Part shown: positions 1 through 12,452 of the stretch, piece after piece | Layout of the letters: each line of letters begins with the position of its first letter | Numbering within the stretch: position 1 is the stretch's first letter | NCBI RefSeq assembly: GCF_029633865.1 | Contig: NC_079217.1 | Location: 59,839,675 to 59,903,674 of the forward strand | Length of the DNA: 64,000 nucleotides | Reading direction: 5' to 3' | Source of the DNA: Lampris incognitus | Taxonomy: Eukaryota; Chordata; Actinopteri; Lampriformes; Lampridae | The notes under the pieces: model-generated | Told to the model about the DNA's origin: nothing | What the model saw: only the letters and a program-made list of their open reading frames with translations | Databases searched by the model: none | Position numbers and translations under genes: made by a program

Positions 1-138
1 CTGCAACCGGACACACGTTGTGTCTTTCAGCGTAGTACTCTTACTGATGGGGACAGCAGGAATACAAACTCCTGGTGAGGGCAAAACACGAATACTTCTG
101 CTCCATAAAAACGCTAAACGCTGCTTTATATGATAAAC
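1..138. other. unannotated left edge
   Basis: Mixed-composition sequence with no ORF, RNA or repeat signature that I recognise. Confidence 0.5.
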
Positions 139-765
139 TAGAAGAACCCTGCTACAATGTAGCGGTTTGGTGATCCACCCGTCGAAATCTCCCTCCTCTT
201 CATCCTGCCAGCTAACCACCTCCCCCCCCACTCCAACTCCCTCCCCCCAAATGCCCAGAATCACCTGAAATGCCGAGAAAAGTGGTTTTTAGCCATTTTT
301 AGAAAATGCATATTTTGCATAATTATGCATAATTATTTTAATTTTCTGCTATTTTTCTGGTCCTCTCTGGAACAATATCTACCACCTCCAAAAAAAATGA
401 GGATCATAAGTGCATTTTTGCAAAAATGCATTTATTTTGCATAATGCCAAAACATTTCTAAGTCCCAGAATTTTTTTTTTATATAGGTGAAAAAAACCAA
501 AGAGGCTCAGAATCACCTGAAATGCCGAGAAAAGTGGTTTTTAGCCATTTTTAGAAAAATGCATATTTTGCATATTTATGCATAATTTTAATTTTCTGGG
601 ATTTTTCCCTTACTCTCTGAGACAATACCTACCACCTCCAAAAAGAATTAGGATCATAAGTGCTTTAGTTTTCGGTCCCGCTATCTACACTAACTAACAC
701 ACACACACACACACTAACACCACACACACACACACACATTCCTAAAATATATGAGTAGATGACTG
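139..765 (+). repeat. dispersed AT-rich repeat R1, copy 1
   Basis: This is one of three closely similar copies (others 46660-47182 on minus and 53730-54427 on plus). It starts at tagaagaaccc followed by a small palindrome around gctacaatgtagc. It then has a C-rich stretch and two diverged direct repeats (about 250-480 and 505-670) built around tttttagccatttttagaaa and gcataattatgcat. It ends in (CA)n and a short tail gagtagat shared with copy 3. No coding capacity was seen. The superfamily is unknown to me; it could be a non-autonomous DNA element. Confidence 0.7.
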
Positions 766-892
766 TTCTGATATGACATTATAACGTCACATTATAATGA
801 CAAGACAGCAAACTAGCGATATGGGGAGGACCCTATTTTACTCAGCTATTACCACTCATATTACATCCATATCACTCGTATGAAGTCACCCA

Positions 893-1012
893 GAAAGCAG
901 AAATTCTTTCATTGCCAAGTGCATCCCACTACATACACGAGGAAGGTAGCTTGGCGTTGTGTGTGCAGTTGCGAGTGCAAGAAAAGTGCCGTCTTAAATA
1001 AAATAAAGAATA
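893..1012 (+). repeat. retroposon 3' end fragment (aaataaaataaa tail)
   Basis: A segment running from agaaattctttcattgcc to a tail rich in aaataaaataaa. The same sequence recurs on the minus strand at 38128-38240, just behind rps3. It looks like the 3' end of a LINE or SINE; the family is not resolved. Confidence 0.5.
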
Positions 1013-1861
1013 CCCCGTTATTTCTGCGTAATGTAATCTAAAGTGTCACCCAAACCTCACCCTGTAAGAAAGGGTATCCATGGAGGGCGCTGTGCTCTCA
1101 TATCGCTATTAGCATTTACAGGGACTCCTTCAGAGCATAGTCACCTGTGTTGCAAAGCGGAATTCAAGTTTTAAAAAAAAATACAATTACACTTCTCTTT
1201 TTGTTCACCAACAAGTACGTCAACATGAAATAAAGTTTGAAGACGTCTTCAGGTATCAGACATAAAACCCTAAAAAGTGAGTGGGTTAAACTGGGCCGGG
1301 TGTAGTTCAGCGTTCCTGTCAGATCACCCCCCCCCCACCCCAATACAACGATACAAGTACACAAACATACGATGATACAACGGGGTCCGTCCTGCCACCT
1401 GTCTACATTACAGCGTTCCCTCTGTTATGTGACAACACAACGACGGGAACTTTAGAAGTGAAACGGTTTCGTAGTTTAGGAGAAGGTGCATCCCAGTGGT
1501 AAAGCCAAGGCAGTATCATGGCCTTGTCCGTCTTACATGGAAGTGCAGCTCATCGCGTACAGTACATGAAGTTCTGGTCTACAAATATCAAATAATTCAT
1601 CACATTGGGATGAATGCCTCCATATTGATAATGGGGAGATATTTACTGGTGCTTTCATAAGATATTTACACAGCAGGAAAAGATGATAAGTAATGTGGAT
1701 ATGGAGACCAAGCAGGAAGAGACATCCACGGTTCGCTTCACTAGAACAGTGGAAGCAGTTCAGAAAGTTGCCTCACGTTACCGCAACACCTTTAAGACCA
1801 GGCGATGATGACATTTAAGTTATATCACCATGGTACCACAACCACGATCCCACAACACACC
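1013..1861. other. unannotated intergenic stretch
   Basis: No convincing coding sequence or named repeat. A C/G homopolymer run occurs near 1327. Confidence 0.5.
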
Positions 1862-2262
1862 TCCCAGATAGCATGCTATGTGGTGGCCTTCTTCTGGCCC
1901 TGACAAAATGGATGTGAGCCTGAAGTGGCCCACATGCATCATAGCAAATATGGCTCAAATGTGCCAAATCACATGTGGGCCTTTTCTGGCAAAGACGCGG
2001 CGCTCTGGGCAACATGTGATCTGGATGTGACCCTGAAGTGGCCCGTGTGGTAAATGCTGAACATGGCCCAAATATCACAACACAAATATGGCCCACCTTT
2101 GGCAAATATGTGGCACATGCGGCATCGCTATGGCTTGGTTCTGGCCCAGATCTGGCAAACAGGAGCGGACCGCCCAAGTGCCATCATTCCACGTGGTAAG
2201 CGGTGCCGGATGAAAGTGTCGGTGTGGGACGGGTCCGGGGCACAGCAATTTTGCTATCTGGG
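1862..2262. mobile_element. MITE-like element with inverted ends, copy 1
   Basis: The ends are inverted repeats: cccagatagca at the left and tgctatctggg at the right. The interior is built from short repeats of the kind atggcccaaatatcaca and gtggcccacatg. A second copy of similar length lies at 25976-26404. The opposite-strand reading frames here come from this repeat composition and are not genes. I could not define a target-site duplication, so the superfamily is open. Confidence 0.65.
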
Positions 2263-3289
2263 CTAGTCTCACATCACCATGTCTATATCATATCTGTATG
2301 ATAACCAGCTCTATCACACACACACTTTATCCTATCACTCCATATTATCCCACTGAGAAAACCAATAACTGACCAAAAATAGAAATACAGAAATATTCTA
2401 CTTCCAGAAAAGAAGCAAACCCGGGACACAGGTGTACCTGAGAGGAGGAGGAGGGTGGCAGTCAGAAGCCTGGGCAGAACGTCCCCGTCCATCACAGCTG
2501 CTCACAAGTGAGCCTGCTGCCGTGTTCCTCAGCACTGCTGTTGCTAGGCAGAGGAAGACGGGGGCTCGCTTCCTGTTTCAGCACAACAGCGAGTAGGTAC
2601 ACGCAAGTGATGTTAGGCCACTTTCAAAGAAACACGTCTCAAACGCTAAATGTCATCTGGCGCCTGAGCTCCGGCAAATACTTGACACTTCCTTTGGTTT
2701 CTCGGCCTTGTTGAGCTGCCCTACCAAGAACACGCGATGCTGACACATGTGAGTGGTATGCGTAGCAGTGTCAGCAGAAGTACAACATGCTAATTAGCGT
2801 TACATGAGCCACTGCGTCCACCGCTTCCAAAGATGTACAACGTAAAGTCTAAATCCTCTCCGTCACGCCAGAACAGGTGCATTATCGTTAAAACAGTCTG
2901 CCCTTGCTGACTGATTCCACACGCCAGCAGGCGTAAGAATCAGCCCCCCAAGTAAAACTGCACAAGTCCTACAGGCGAACAAAGTCATAATGTATAAAAA
3001 CTTGAAACATCACAAATATCCATCCATTAAACATCATCCATACATCCATTATCCCAACCGCTTGGAGATGGGCATCCTTATGTTTATATATAATATTATA
3101 TTCATGTTGTGTTTGACTTGTCTGGGCTCAGTGTGCTGCTTCCAGATGAATTCCTGAACCCCGCCCCCCTGCCCCCCTCTCTATTTTTTGTTTGATTTCT
3201 TTTATTTGGTGGGGAGCCTGTAGGCTATAAGCCATGCTAGAGCCAACAGCTTACCTCACTTTGTGTCTCGTCTGTCTGTTTCACACTTT
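2263..3289. other. unannotated intergenic stretch
   Basis: No gene recognised. Near 3005-3055 there is a reverse-oriented run of catccatt motifs of the type found at fish LINE 3' tails. Confidence 0.4.
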
Positions 3290-5370
3290 TTCACACTGCC
3301 ATCTCTCCTAAACATCTCCATGCCTCCACAGGTATGTCATCAGGACCACCTGCCTGTCCACTCTTCACCCTCTTCATAGCTGCCCTCACTTCCTCCTTGC
3401 TAACCCACCGCACTTCCTGATTCACTATCCCCACATCATCCAACCTTCTCTCTCTCTCTCATTTTCTTCCTTCATCAGCCCCTCAGAGTATTCCTTCCAC
3501 CTTCTCAACTCACTCTCCTCGCTCGTCAGCACATTTCCATCTCTATCCTTCATCATCCTAACCTGCTGCACATCCCTCCCAGCTTGGTCCCTCTGTCTAG
3601 CCAATCGGTACAAGTCCTCTTCTCCTTCCTTAGTGTCCAACCTCTCATACAACTCACCATACGCCTTTTCCTTTGCCTTCACCACCTCTCTCTTCGCTTT
3701 ACGCTGCATCTCCTTGTACTCCTGTCTACTTTCTTCATCTCTCTGACCATCCCACTTCTTCTTTGTCAACCTCTTCCTCTGTATAATCCCACTTCTTCTT
3801 TGTGACCATCCCCCTTCTTCTTTGCCAACCTCTTCCTCTGTATATTTTGCTATACTTCCTCATTCCACCACCAAGTCTCCTTGTCTTCCTTCCTCTGTCC
3901 TGATGACACACCAAGTACCTTCCTAGCTGTCTCCCTCACTATTTCTGCAGTGGTTGCCCAGCCATCTGGCAACTCTTCACTACCACCCAGCACCTGTCTT
4001 AACTCCTGCCTGAACTCCACACAACAGTCTTCCTTCTCCAACTTCCACAATTTCATCATTGGCTCTGCCTTCACTCTCTTCCTCTTCTTGGTCTCCAAAG
4101 TCATCCTACAGACCACCATCCGATGCTGCCTAGCTATGTTCTCCCGTCACCACCTTGCAGTCTTCAATCCCTTTAAGATCACCACTCCTACATAAGATAT
4201 AGTCCACCCGTGGGCACTTTGCTCCACTCTTGTACGTCACCCTGTGTTCCTCCCTCTTCTTGAAATATGTATTCACCACAGCCATTTCCATCCTTTTCGC
4301 AAAATCTACCACCATCTGTCCTTCCACATTTCTCTCCTTGGCACCATACCTACCCATCACTTCTTCATCACCCCTGTTCCATTCACCAACATGTCCATTG
4401 AACTCAGCTCCCATCACCACTCTCTCCTCCTTGGGTACACTCTCCACCACGTCGTCCAACTCACTCCAGAATTCTTCTTTCTCTTCCATCTCACACCAAA
4501 CTTGCGGGGCATATGCACTGATAACATTCAGCAATACACCTTCGATTTCCACCTTCATACTCATTACTCTGTCTGACACTCTCTTCATGTCTGTGAATGT
4601 TCTCATTCATCCAGGTCGTGGTTATCCAAAGGAGACTCAAGAAGCCTAGCCTCCAAGAACAACAGTCGGTCACTAACAGCTGCAACGACTCTCATGATCA
4701 ATAGCTCTGACAACGACTCCTAGAGGATAAATTCAGAGTCTCATCACCAGCCAGTCAGACTAGCTTTGTCTAGTCAGAAAGGCACGAACTGAGGAAGCCT
4801 CTTGGATGAGAGGCGAAACGTCTTCACAGATATATACCAAGTCCAGTTGCACTTGATTCGACTCCTTTGGACACTCTCTTCACCTCCAGCACACTCTTGA
4901 CATACTCTTCCTTCAGAATGACCCCTACCCCATTTCTCCTCCCATCCGCACCATGGTAGAAGAGTTTGAACCCACCTCCCTTGTTCCTGGCCTCACTCCT
5001 CTTCCACCTGGTCTCTTGCACACACAGGATGCCTACCATCCTTCTCTCCATCATATCAGCCAGCTCTCTTCCTTTACCAGTCATCATGCCAACATTCAAA
5101 GTTCTGACTCTCACCTCCACACTCCTACCCTTCCTCCTCTCCCACTGCCTCTGGACATGCCTTCCCCCTCTCCTTCTCTTTCGCCCAACAGTAGCAGTTT
5201 TCACCGGTGGCGGTCGTTGGTACCCGGGCCCTGACCGAGCTGTTATGGAAATGTGATTTATGATCTTCATATTTGATTTGGAAAAGGTTTTACACCGGAT
5301 GCCCTTCCTGATGCAACCCTCCCCATTCATGGGCCAAGCTCTAAGAATGCACTGCTTGTGCATCCTCAGT
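3290..5370 (-). pseudogene. RTE-type LINE fragment, endonuclease to RT start
   Basis: On the minus strand the reading order is basic N-terminus, AP-type endonuclease, linker, then start of the reverse transcriptase. Endonuclease signatures are RVRTLNVGMM, GILCVQETRWK, FKLFYHGADG and NGVGVIL (about 5120-4830), then VISAYAPQV, VDYILCRSGD and related motifs (4606-4130). The basic linker MTKKKWDGQRDEESRQEYK lies near 3769, and GGPDDIPVEAWRCLGEMAV near 3375-3300 is typical of the RTE RT start. The palm with the YADD box is missing, so this is a truncated copy. Several frame changes separate the pieces. A 282-bp repeat at 4588-4869 interrupts the endonuclease. Confidence 0.8.
4588..4869 (-). mobile_element. 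short retroposon inserted in the RTE, 12-bp TSD
   Basis: The segment lies between two copies of acactctcttca (4576-4587 and 4870-4881), which is one copy in the uninterrupted RTE frame. Read on minus it starts ccaaaggagtcgaatcaag and ends tgaatgagaacattcacaga. Related sequence occurs at 16219-16399 and 40187-40236. Its terminal sequences resemble tails I associate with Penelope-like or SINE repeats in fish, but the class is not proven. Confidence 0.6.
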
Positions 5371-5399
5371 GGCTGGGTTAAAAAAAAAAAGTATATATC

Positions 5400-5520
<121 letters not shown>

Positions 5521-5640
5521 GGCCCTGTGATGGCCTGGCGGCCTGTCCAGGGGGTCTCCCCGCCTGCCGGCCAATGACTGCTGGAATAGGCTCCAGCATC
5601 CCCGTAACCCTGAGAGTTTGGATAATGGATGGATGGATAT
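5521..5640 (+). repeat. LINE 3' end with ATGG tail
   Basis: Sequence of the type ggctccagcatccccg followed by ggataatggatggatgga, the common 3' end of a fish LINE family. Related short tails are at 38040-38100 and 50510-50548. Confidence 0.6.
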
Positions 5641-5730
5641 ATATAATCCAGTGAGTCCAGTAAATTCTTTATGAGACAGTACAAGCCTTGTTTCATGCCA
5701 TAAGCAATCATCAGCTGTCAATAAAGTTAC

Positions 5731-5762
<32 letters not shown>

Positions 5763-5935
5763 GCGGTTTGTTTTTTTTCTCCCTGAAACCGCCAATGGTG
5801 TCGATAGAAGTGCTCAAGTAATGAGGAGCGGAATATCAATACAGATGCAGGGAAAAAAAGTTTGAATACATAGCAGTACAGGCCTGTTTCATGCGTCACG
5901 CACTCATCAGCTGCTAATCTGCATCTGTATTATTA
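5641..5935. repeat. dispersed repeat with AT core, family P
   Basis: Contains gaggagcggaatatcaa, aaaagtttgaatacat and a tail like gcctgtttcatgcgtc next to (TA)n. Related pieces occur at 60160-60268 and 62385-62670. The class is not identified. Confidence 0.5.
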
Positions 5936-8594
5936 TAAATATATATATATTTATATCTCTCTATATACCTCTGTATATATCCTATTACATTACCCTATCT
6001 GCCGTTAATTTTAGATTTAACGTGTGCCTTTATTAAGTTTGTTCTTCTCCAACCTGTCAAACTGTGAATTTTAGATTTCTTTTAGTCTATTTTCTGCTAT
6101 TTTAGCTCGGTTTTCATTTCTCAGGCTGGACTGTTAATACTGTAATTCATAATTTGATTTTTTCCCCGTTAATTTATATCTATATTTTTTCTTTTTTAGT
6201 TTTAACTTAATTAATGCAATTAATATGTTGTGTCATATTCTTTAGCTTGTGTTGAGGCTAAACTGATTGGCTGGCTGTGTTGTCGTACATTTGATAAATA
6301 AAACGACTTGACTTGCTTATTTGCATAGTTTGCTAATATCATATAACAGCATATTATGATAATGTGCTATCATGTTATATAATATTTGCATAACGTGCTA
6401 CATTATGTGATCTTTTGCATATTTGCATGATGTTGCTCTATGTGCATCAATGTGTCTGCACATACTACATCACACGTTACCTGGGAGTGTCCACACGACT
6501 GTGCAGTGAGATGGAAGGAGCCGCTGCAGGACAACCTGCATGGCCCATCCAGAGCCACGCGTCTGCTCGCCTGTCACAGCCCAGAACTGGCTGATTCTTA
6601 TCCAACTGTGAGCGGAGTGGATTTACCCCCCCCCCTTCTGCCCCGTGTCTTTTTATTGCCCCCTTTCCCAGCGTCTGCTTTCTTTCCCTGTTCTTTGTGT
6701 GTCTCCTGCCAGGTATGTCGCTACACGTACTTGATTGTCATCTATTCAGGGGGGCCACAGACTTGTTCACGTCGTGACCCACCTGAGGAGGAACTCTGTT
6801 TTTAGTTTGTGCAGTAAAAATACACAATACAAAAGGAGATGATTAACAATCCTCTCCCTGTTGCTCCTCAAGGCGGGCGCCCCCTGTTCAGTCTCCAGGC
6901 ACGAGCCGGTGACCGACCGCTCAGGGTCTTCAAATCCTCCCAGCAACCCAACAAGTATGAGATGGGTTTTTTTTTTTCTTTTATGCAAATTAAATTCAGA
7001 TATTTTATCACAAAAAAAAGAAATGTGCAGGAATTTGTCATCTGCAAACAAAATGTCTTTTGGTTATTAAGCACCCCCCCCACCCCCGGCCCCCTGCTGT
7101 GACTCTCTTGTGGTTTTCAACCCATAGTTTGAAAACCACCCATCTATTCTCATCTTTTGCAGTTTCTATTGTTTATAGTTGTATTGTGTTGTGTTGTGTT
7201 GTGTTGTGTTGTAGTATCATTATCTATTTTGTCAGGGCCCAGCTGGGTTGATCAACAGACTCCCAAAAAGTCCCAACGAAGTGTAACCGCAACAAAAATA
7301 AGTTGTTAAGCCAGAAATATCCATTATTTGGGGATCATTCTGCTGAATTGCAAATCACACCGCAGGCCAGGATAATAGCCGTACATGCTACACAACACTT
7401 GTGTATGTTTGCTTCAGGTACTGACATGGCCATCATCCTCTCGCTCAGGCCATACGCAGCAGAGGGGAAAACAGGGTGGACTTAACCGAACCTGTTTCCA
7501 TACTTTTTCAGCCTCCTGCAGGAAGCCTGTATGTGTGTCTGCAGAATCAAGGGGAATGGATCAGGAATTTGTATGTGACTGACACTATACCGCCCCCACA
7601 GGCTGCCTGTGTAGCACTGTTTCCATCACTTTACTGCAAACATAAACATGGCAGATACAGGTGGCACAGGCCAGGACGGGGGACCCCCCTCTGACCCAGC
7701 TACTCCAATTGTGCAGAAAAATAAATAAATAGATAGATACATAATCTGATAGATAAATAAATAAATAGTAATAAACTTCTGAATTTGGAGCTGATGTTAA
7801 GTTTATTTGTATACTCCAAAACCACCAGCCCGTCCCACAGGACTTAAGCAGTATACATCAATATAGGACACGAGACGTGGCAGAGATTACAGATGTGGAA
7901 AGCTTCGTTGGTCTGTGAGCAGAAGTGTGAAGTTGTGGTGAAACCAGCTTGCTTGTGTGTTTCCTGCTACCCAAAGACTGAAACGTGATCCACTTTTAAT
8001 GCTGTTTGTGACCACCGACACTGACGTTCAGACTTCAATACTGCGTCTTCTGTCCTTTGTATTTCAGTAAACCACCGCAATCAAGGTAAGTGTCTTTTTC
8101 AAAGGGAGACAGACACAGGAAGTGTGAAAGCTGCAACCAAATAAAATATGCAACCAAAAAGTGGATATCACAGACTTGGAATCCTGATCAAAATGAGTGG
8201 TTGTATTTCCACCAGACCCAATGGGGAGCAGCCGGACAGTAAAACAGAGACCATCCATGGACTGACACCGGCCAAAGTGTCAGAAAGTGATGAAGGACAC
8301 TGACCTTTTACAGCAACAGACTTTACCGGTGGAGGTTTTGGAGGGGAAGAGAAAGAACACTGGTAGAAACCTCCAGCGCTCAGCCTGACTTCCTACCATC
8401 CTTTCACAGAGGAAGTGGTCTGACCTGATGGTCGGGGCTTTATGAGAAAGCAGCTCGTCTCGCTTTCCATCTTACTGTGTCCATCTTGTTAGTCCTGTGA
8501 TATATGACCCACTGTAATGCAGAAGGGTTCATGTGGAAACTTGATTGGCCCGGTGATAATAAATAGGTTTTAATTAACTATGATGAAGTTAATT
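5936..8594. other. unannotated stretch, no gene recognised
   Basis: Mostly AT-rich non-coding sequence with a short (GTGTT)n run near 7183-7212 and C-runs near 6628 and 7075. Short frames here match no protein that I know. An isolated acceptor/donor pair around 8068-8085 is listed as a finding. Confidence 0.5.
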
Positions 8595-8799
8595 AAGTAT
8601 TCACACCCCTTCACTTTCCCCACATTTTGTTATGTTACAGCCTTATTCCAAAATGGATTAAATTCCTTTTTTTTCTCATCAGTCTACATACAATACCCCC
8701 ATAATGACAAAGTGAAAAAGGTTTTGTAGAAATTTTTGCAAATTTATTAAAAATAAAAAACTGAAATATTGCATGTACATAAGTATTCACACCCTTTAC

Positions 8800-9804
8800 T
8801 CAGTACTTGGTTGAGGCACCCTTGGCAGCGATTACAGCCTCAAGTCTTATTGGGTATGAAGCTACCAGCTTGGCACACCTATATTTGGGGTATTTCTCCC
8901 ATTCTTCTCTGCAGATCCTCTCCAGCTCTGTAAGGTTAGATGGGGAGCGTCGCTGCGCAGCTATTTTCAGGTCTTTCCAGAGATGTTCAATGGGGTTCAA
9001 GTCTGGGCTCTGGCTGGGCCACTCAAGGACATTCACAGACTTGTCCCCAAGCCACTCCTTCGTTGTCTTGGCTGTGTGCTTAGGGTTGTTGTCGTGTTGA
9101 AAGGTAAACCTTCGCCCCAGTCTGAGGTCCTGAGCGCTCTGGAGCAGGTTTTCATCAAGGATCTCTCTGTACTTTGCTCCATTCATCTTTCCCTCGATCC
9201 TGACTAGTCTCCCAGTTCCTGCCGCTGAAAAACATCCCCACAGCACGATGCTGCCACCACCATGCTTCATTGTAGGGATGGTATTAGCAAGGTGATGAGA
9301 GGTGCCTGGTTTCCTCCAGACGTGACGTTTGGCATTCAGGCCAAAGAGTTCAATCTTGGTTTCATCAGACCAGAGAATCTTGTTTCTCATGGTCTGAGAG
9401 TCCTTTAGGTGCTAGCTGGCAAACTCCAAGCAGGCTGTCATGTGCCTTTTACTGAGCGGAGGCTTCCGTCTGGCCACTCTACCATAAAGGCCTGATTGGT
9501 GGAGTGATGCAGAGATGGTTGTCCTTCTGGAAGGTTCTCCCATCTCCACAGAGGAACGCTGGAGCTCTGTCAGAGTGACCATCGGGTTCTTGGTCACCTC
9601 CCTGACCAAGGCCCTTCTCCCCCGATTGCTCAGTTTGGCTGGGCGGCCAGCTCTAGGAAGAGTCCTAGTGGATCCAAACTTCTTCCATTTATGAATGATG
9701 GAGACCACTGTGCTCTTCGGGACCTTCAAAGCCGTAGAAATTTGTTTGTACCCTTCCTCAGATCTGTGCCTCAATACAATCCTGTCTCGGTGGTCCACAG
9801 ACAA
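8800..9804 (-). pseudogene. Tc1 transposase (DD34E), one in-frame stop
   Basis: Translation from SVDHRDRIVLRHRSEEG through the HTH region, GRPAKLSNRGRRALVRE, the catalytic blocks [12 protein letters not shown] and [12 protein letters not shown], and [15 protein letters not shown] ends in AKGASTKY. The second Asp and the Glu are separated by 34 residues, which makes it DD34E Tc1. A single TAG at 9412-9414 interrupts the frame where related copies have a Trp or similar codon. The start codon region (cat at 10039-10041) is cut off from the body by the retroposon at 9821-10033. It cannot encode a full transposase. Confidence 0.9.
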
Positions 9805-9820
9805 TTCCTTTTACAATTCC

Positions 9821-10033
9821 TTTGTCTTGGGAGAGAGATCCCTCCTCTGTTGCTCTCCCTGAGGGTTCTTCCTATTTTTTCTCCCTGTTACAGGGTTTTT
9901 TTAGGGAGTTGTTCGTTATCCGATGAGAGGGTCTAAGGACAGAATGTTGTGTTGCTGTTAAGCCCACTGAGGCAAATTTGTAATTTGTGATATTGGGCTA
10001 TACAAATAAAATTGATTTGATTTGATTGGATTT
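9821..10033 (+). mobile_element. non-LTR retroposon 3' fragment inside the Tc1
   Basis: Starts near cttgggagagagatccctcc, continues with gctctccctgagggttcttc and ends in a gatttgatttgatt tail. Similar 5' portions occur at 34772-34832 and 49650-49775. It sits between the start codon and body of the Tc1 ORF. A partial duplication of acaattcctttt is seen at its left side. It is probably the 3' end of a LINE or of a SINE sharing that tail. Confidence 0.6.
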
Positions 10034-10441
10034 GACTTCATGGCTTGGTTTCTGCTCTGACATGCACTGTCAACAGTGGGACCTTATACAGACAGGTGTG
10101 TGCCTTTCCAAATCATGTCCAATCAATTGAATTTACTACGGGTGGACTCCAATCAAGATATAGAAACATCTCAAGGATGATCAGTGGAAACAGTATGAAC
10201 CTGAGCTCAATGTTGAGTGTCATAGCAAAGGGTGTGAATACTTATGTACATGCAATATTTCAGTTTTTTATTTTTAATACATTTGCAAAAATTTCTACAA
10301 AACCTTTTTCACTTTGTCGTTATAGGGTATTGTGTGTAGGTTGATGAGAAAAAAAAGGAATTTAATCCATTTTGGAATAAGGCTGTAACATAACAAAATG
10401 TGGGGAAAGTGAAGGGGTGTGAATACTTTCCGGATGCACTG

Positions 10442-11604
10442 TATCTATCTGTTCGTCCGTCCGCCTCTGTCTATAAGCACTCCTGTACTGAGCCGGCGTG
10501 ATGTCAGAGCATTTACTCAAGACATCCGGGGGATTTCTCTGATACCTTCACATAGTTTACATGGAATCCTCCATGATGAGGACATCCTGGTTAAAACGGG
10601 CCTTCAGACACAGATCCGAGTTGGATCAGCTCTTTACCCCCACCCCCCCACCCCACACACCTGCTTACACACATTGGTTGTACAATGTGAGCAGGTGTCT
10701 TTGTCTAGGAATCCCATTTTGAACATCTGGTGTTGGGTAACAGCTGCTCTGTGTAACACTTTGTACAGGATAAGTTGGTCATAGAAATCATGTTGTTACA
10801 AATATGCTTCCAGAAGACGACATCTGTGGTGACAGCAAGGTGTCTGTCCTAGTCTGTGGTTGGTAAAGACACAGTCTCATCTGTTTTTATTGAGACTTTG
10901 TATTGTATGTAACACCCGTCCCACGTAGCTATATAGTTTTCACTGTATAACTGGGGTTTGTAGTACGATGTGCGGGCCCTGGGTACTTTTAACAAATGGC
11001 TGCCGTGCCAACATGTGCACAATAAATGAAATTCCTAAGCTAACCCTTTTTCTTTCATACAAAAATGAATTTTAATTGGCGACGGTGCCTCCACTTAGCA
11101 GGAATATAGATATACTACTTTTGTTTAATCCTACTAAGAATTATGTTTGAAAGTATTTGTTCCCTAATGAACAATTTCTTTAATCACTATTTATACTTCT
11201 AACCCAAAATACACCTTCATGAAATGTAAACATGACACACACAATACTTTAAATGCAAATTATGAATTTAGTAAATGTAGAAAACAAATATCTAAATCAA
11301 TAATAAAAATAACAATTATTCAAAGGACAAGATACTTCACATCACTTAAATGTATTGACCTTTTGATAATGGGCTTTCTAATTAAATTCCATTTGACTTT
11401 AAACACTTTTCTTATTTCGTTACCTATATACCTCCTATCCAAAGGGCCCCACACACACTCTCACACACACCCTCAATACTGCAACAAAAACAAAACAAAA
11501 GAATGTCTCTTTTCAAAATAAAACGTTGCAGGCCTGAGTCGATGCTTGGGAGCGTGGTGACCAAAAACAAAAGGCCGTTTCACTTCACTTTCACTATTGT
11601 GAAA
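10442..11604. other. unannotated stretch
   Basis: No recognised gene. It includes CA-rich and AT-rich non-coding sequence. Confidence 0.5.
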
Positions 11605-11810
11605 CCCACTGCTTTTCTGGGCACTCTGTCTCTGATTGGCCAGTACTCGTACCCGTTTTCCGCGAACTCTGCCTCTGATTGGCTAATACACGTCGCCTCC
11701 GTTGGTTAGGTTGGTTAAGGTTAGGGTTAGGGTGTGGTTAGGGATAGGGTTAGCCAATCAGAGATAGAGCAGGGGCGGGTCTTCCTAGTCTGGCCCAGAA
11801 AAGCAGTGGG
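11605..11810. repeat. inverted repeat with TTAGGG-like loop
   Basis: The outer arms (11605-11622 and 11793-11810) are perfect 18-bp complements starting cccactgcttttc. The arms continue imperfectly through ctctgattggc. The loop holds telomere-like ggttagggttagggt units near 11715-11755. This may be a fold-back DNA element. Confidence 0.7.
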
Positions 11811-12368
11811 ATCCATAATAACGCCTACGTCACGCAGCAACATAAAATAGCGGGTGCATTGGTTATTGTTACTCACAGGCCGTGAGTTGGAGCCAGGGTG
11901 ATGGCTGACGAATGAAGCGAGTCAAGGCGATGGAAACCACGAGCGAAACACAGGCGGGAAATCGTCAACATGTCCGGATGAAGGGAAAAGCTGAGTGGAA
12001 GACATCTACTCGTCTTTAAGGTCCAGGGAGTACTTCCTGATCCTCTCGGTGTAATGAGTGTCCATGACAGTTTTTCCTCAGTCACTGTACTCGTCATGAA
12101 ACTCATTACTTTCCATACTGAGTTCAGTTAAGCTTTAGCGGGTTGCTAACATCAATATATGCTAACACACAGTAACATGAGCCGCTACTACAGGACACAC
12201 AGGCTAATAGGCTAATCGCGACTAGCATGACAATTCTTTACTCAGATATCGCATCGTTACAGAGTGATACACAACACACACACTGAGATATTTACCTTGG
12301 GTAGATTGTACACAACGTCCTTTACACACTGGGGAAACTGCATTCACCGGGTAAAGTACATGACGCTC

Positions 12369-12372
<4 letters not shown>

Positions 12373-12434
<62 letters not shown>

Positions 12435-12452
12435 GTCTCTCTCTCTCTCTCG
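12373..12452. repeat. (CT)n microsatellite
   Basis: Nearly pure ct repeat with a few gtct interruptions. Confidence 0.95.

Larger units (their letters stand above)
8595..10441 (-). mobile_element. Tc1/mariner element, DD34E, decayed
   Basis: Long inverted ends of about 200 bp match each other: gtattcacaccccttcactt from 8597, and its complement running to 10441. The right end is complete (gcatccggaaagtattcac read inwards, then a TA at 10442). The left end lacks the outermost 15 or so bases. The interior carries a broken transposase and an unrelated retroposon piece at about 9821-10033. Confidence 0.9.

Noticed and set aside
1815-2272. Opposed ORFs of 65-120 codons, repeated at 25957-26427
   Set aside because: Both loci are copies of one inverted-end repeat. 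The frames are not conserved as proteins.
11873-12130. Short minus-strand frames MDTHYTERIRKYSLDLKDE and MESNEFHDEYSD as a host exon
   Set aside because: They look protein-like but are short, end in stops without a strong donor, and match nothing I know.
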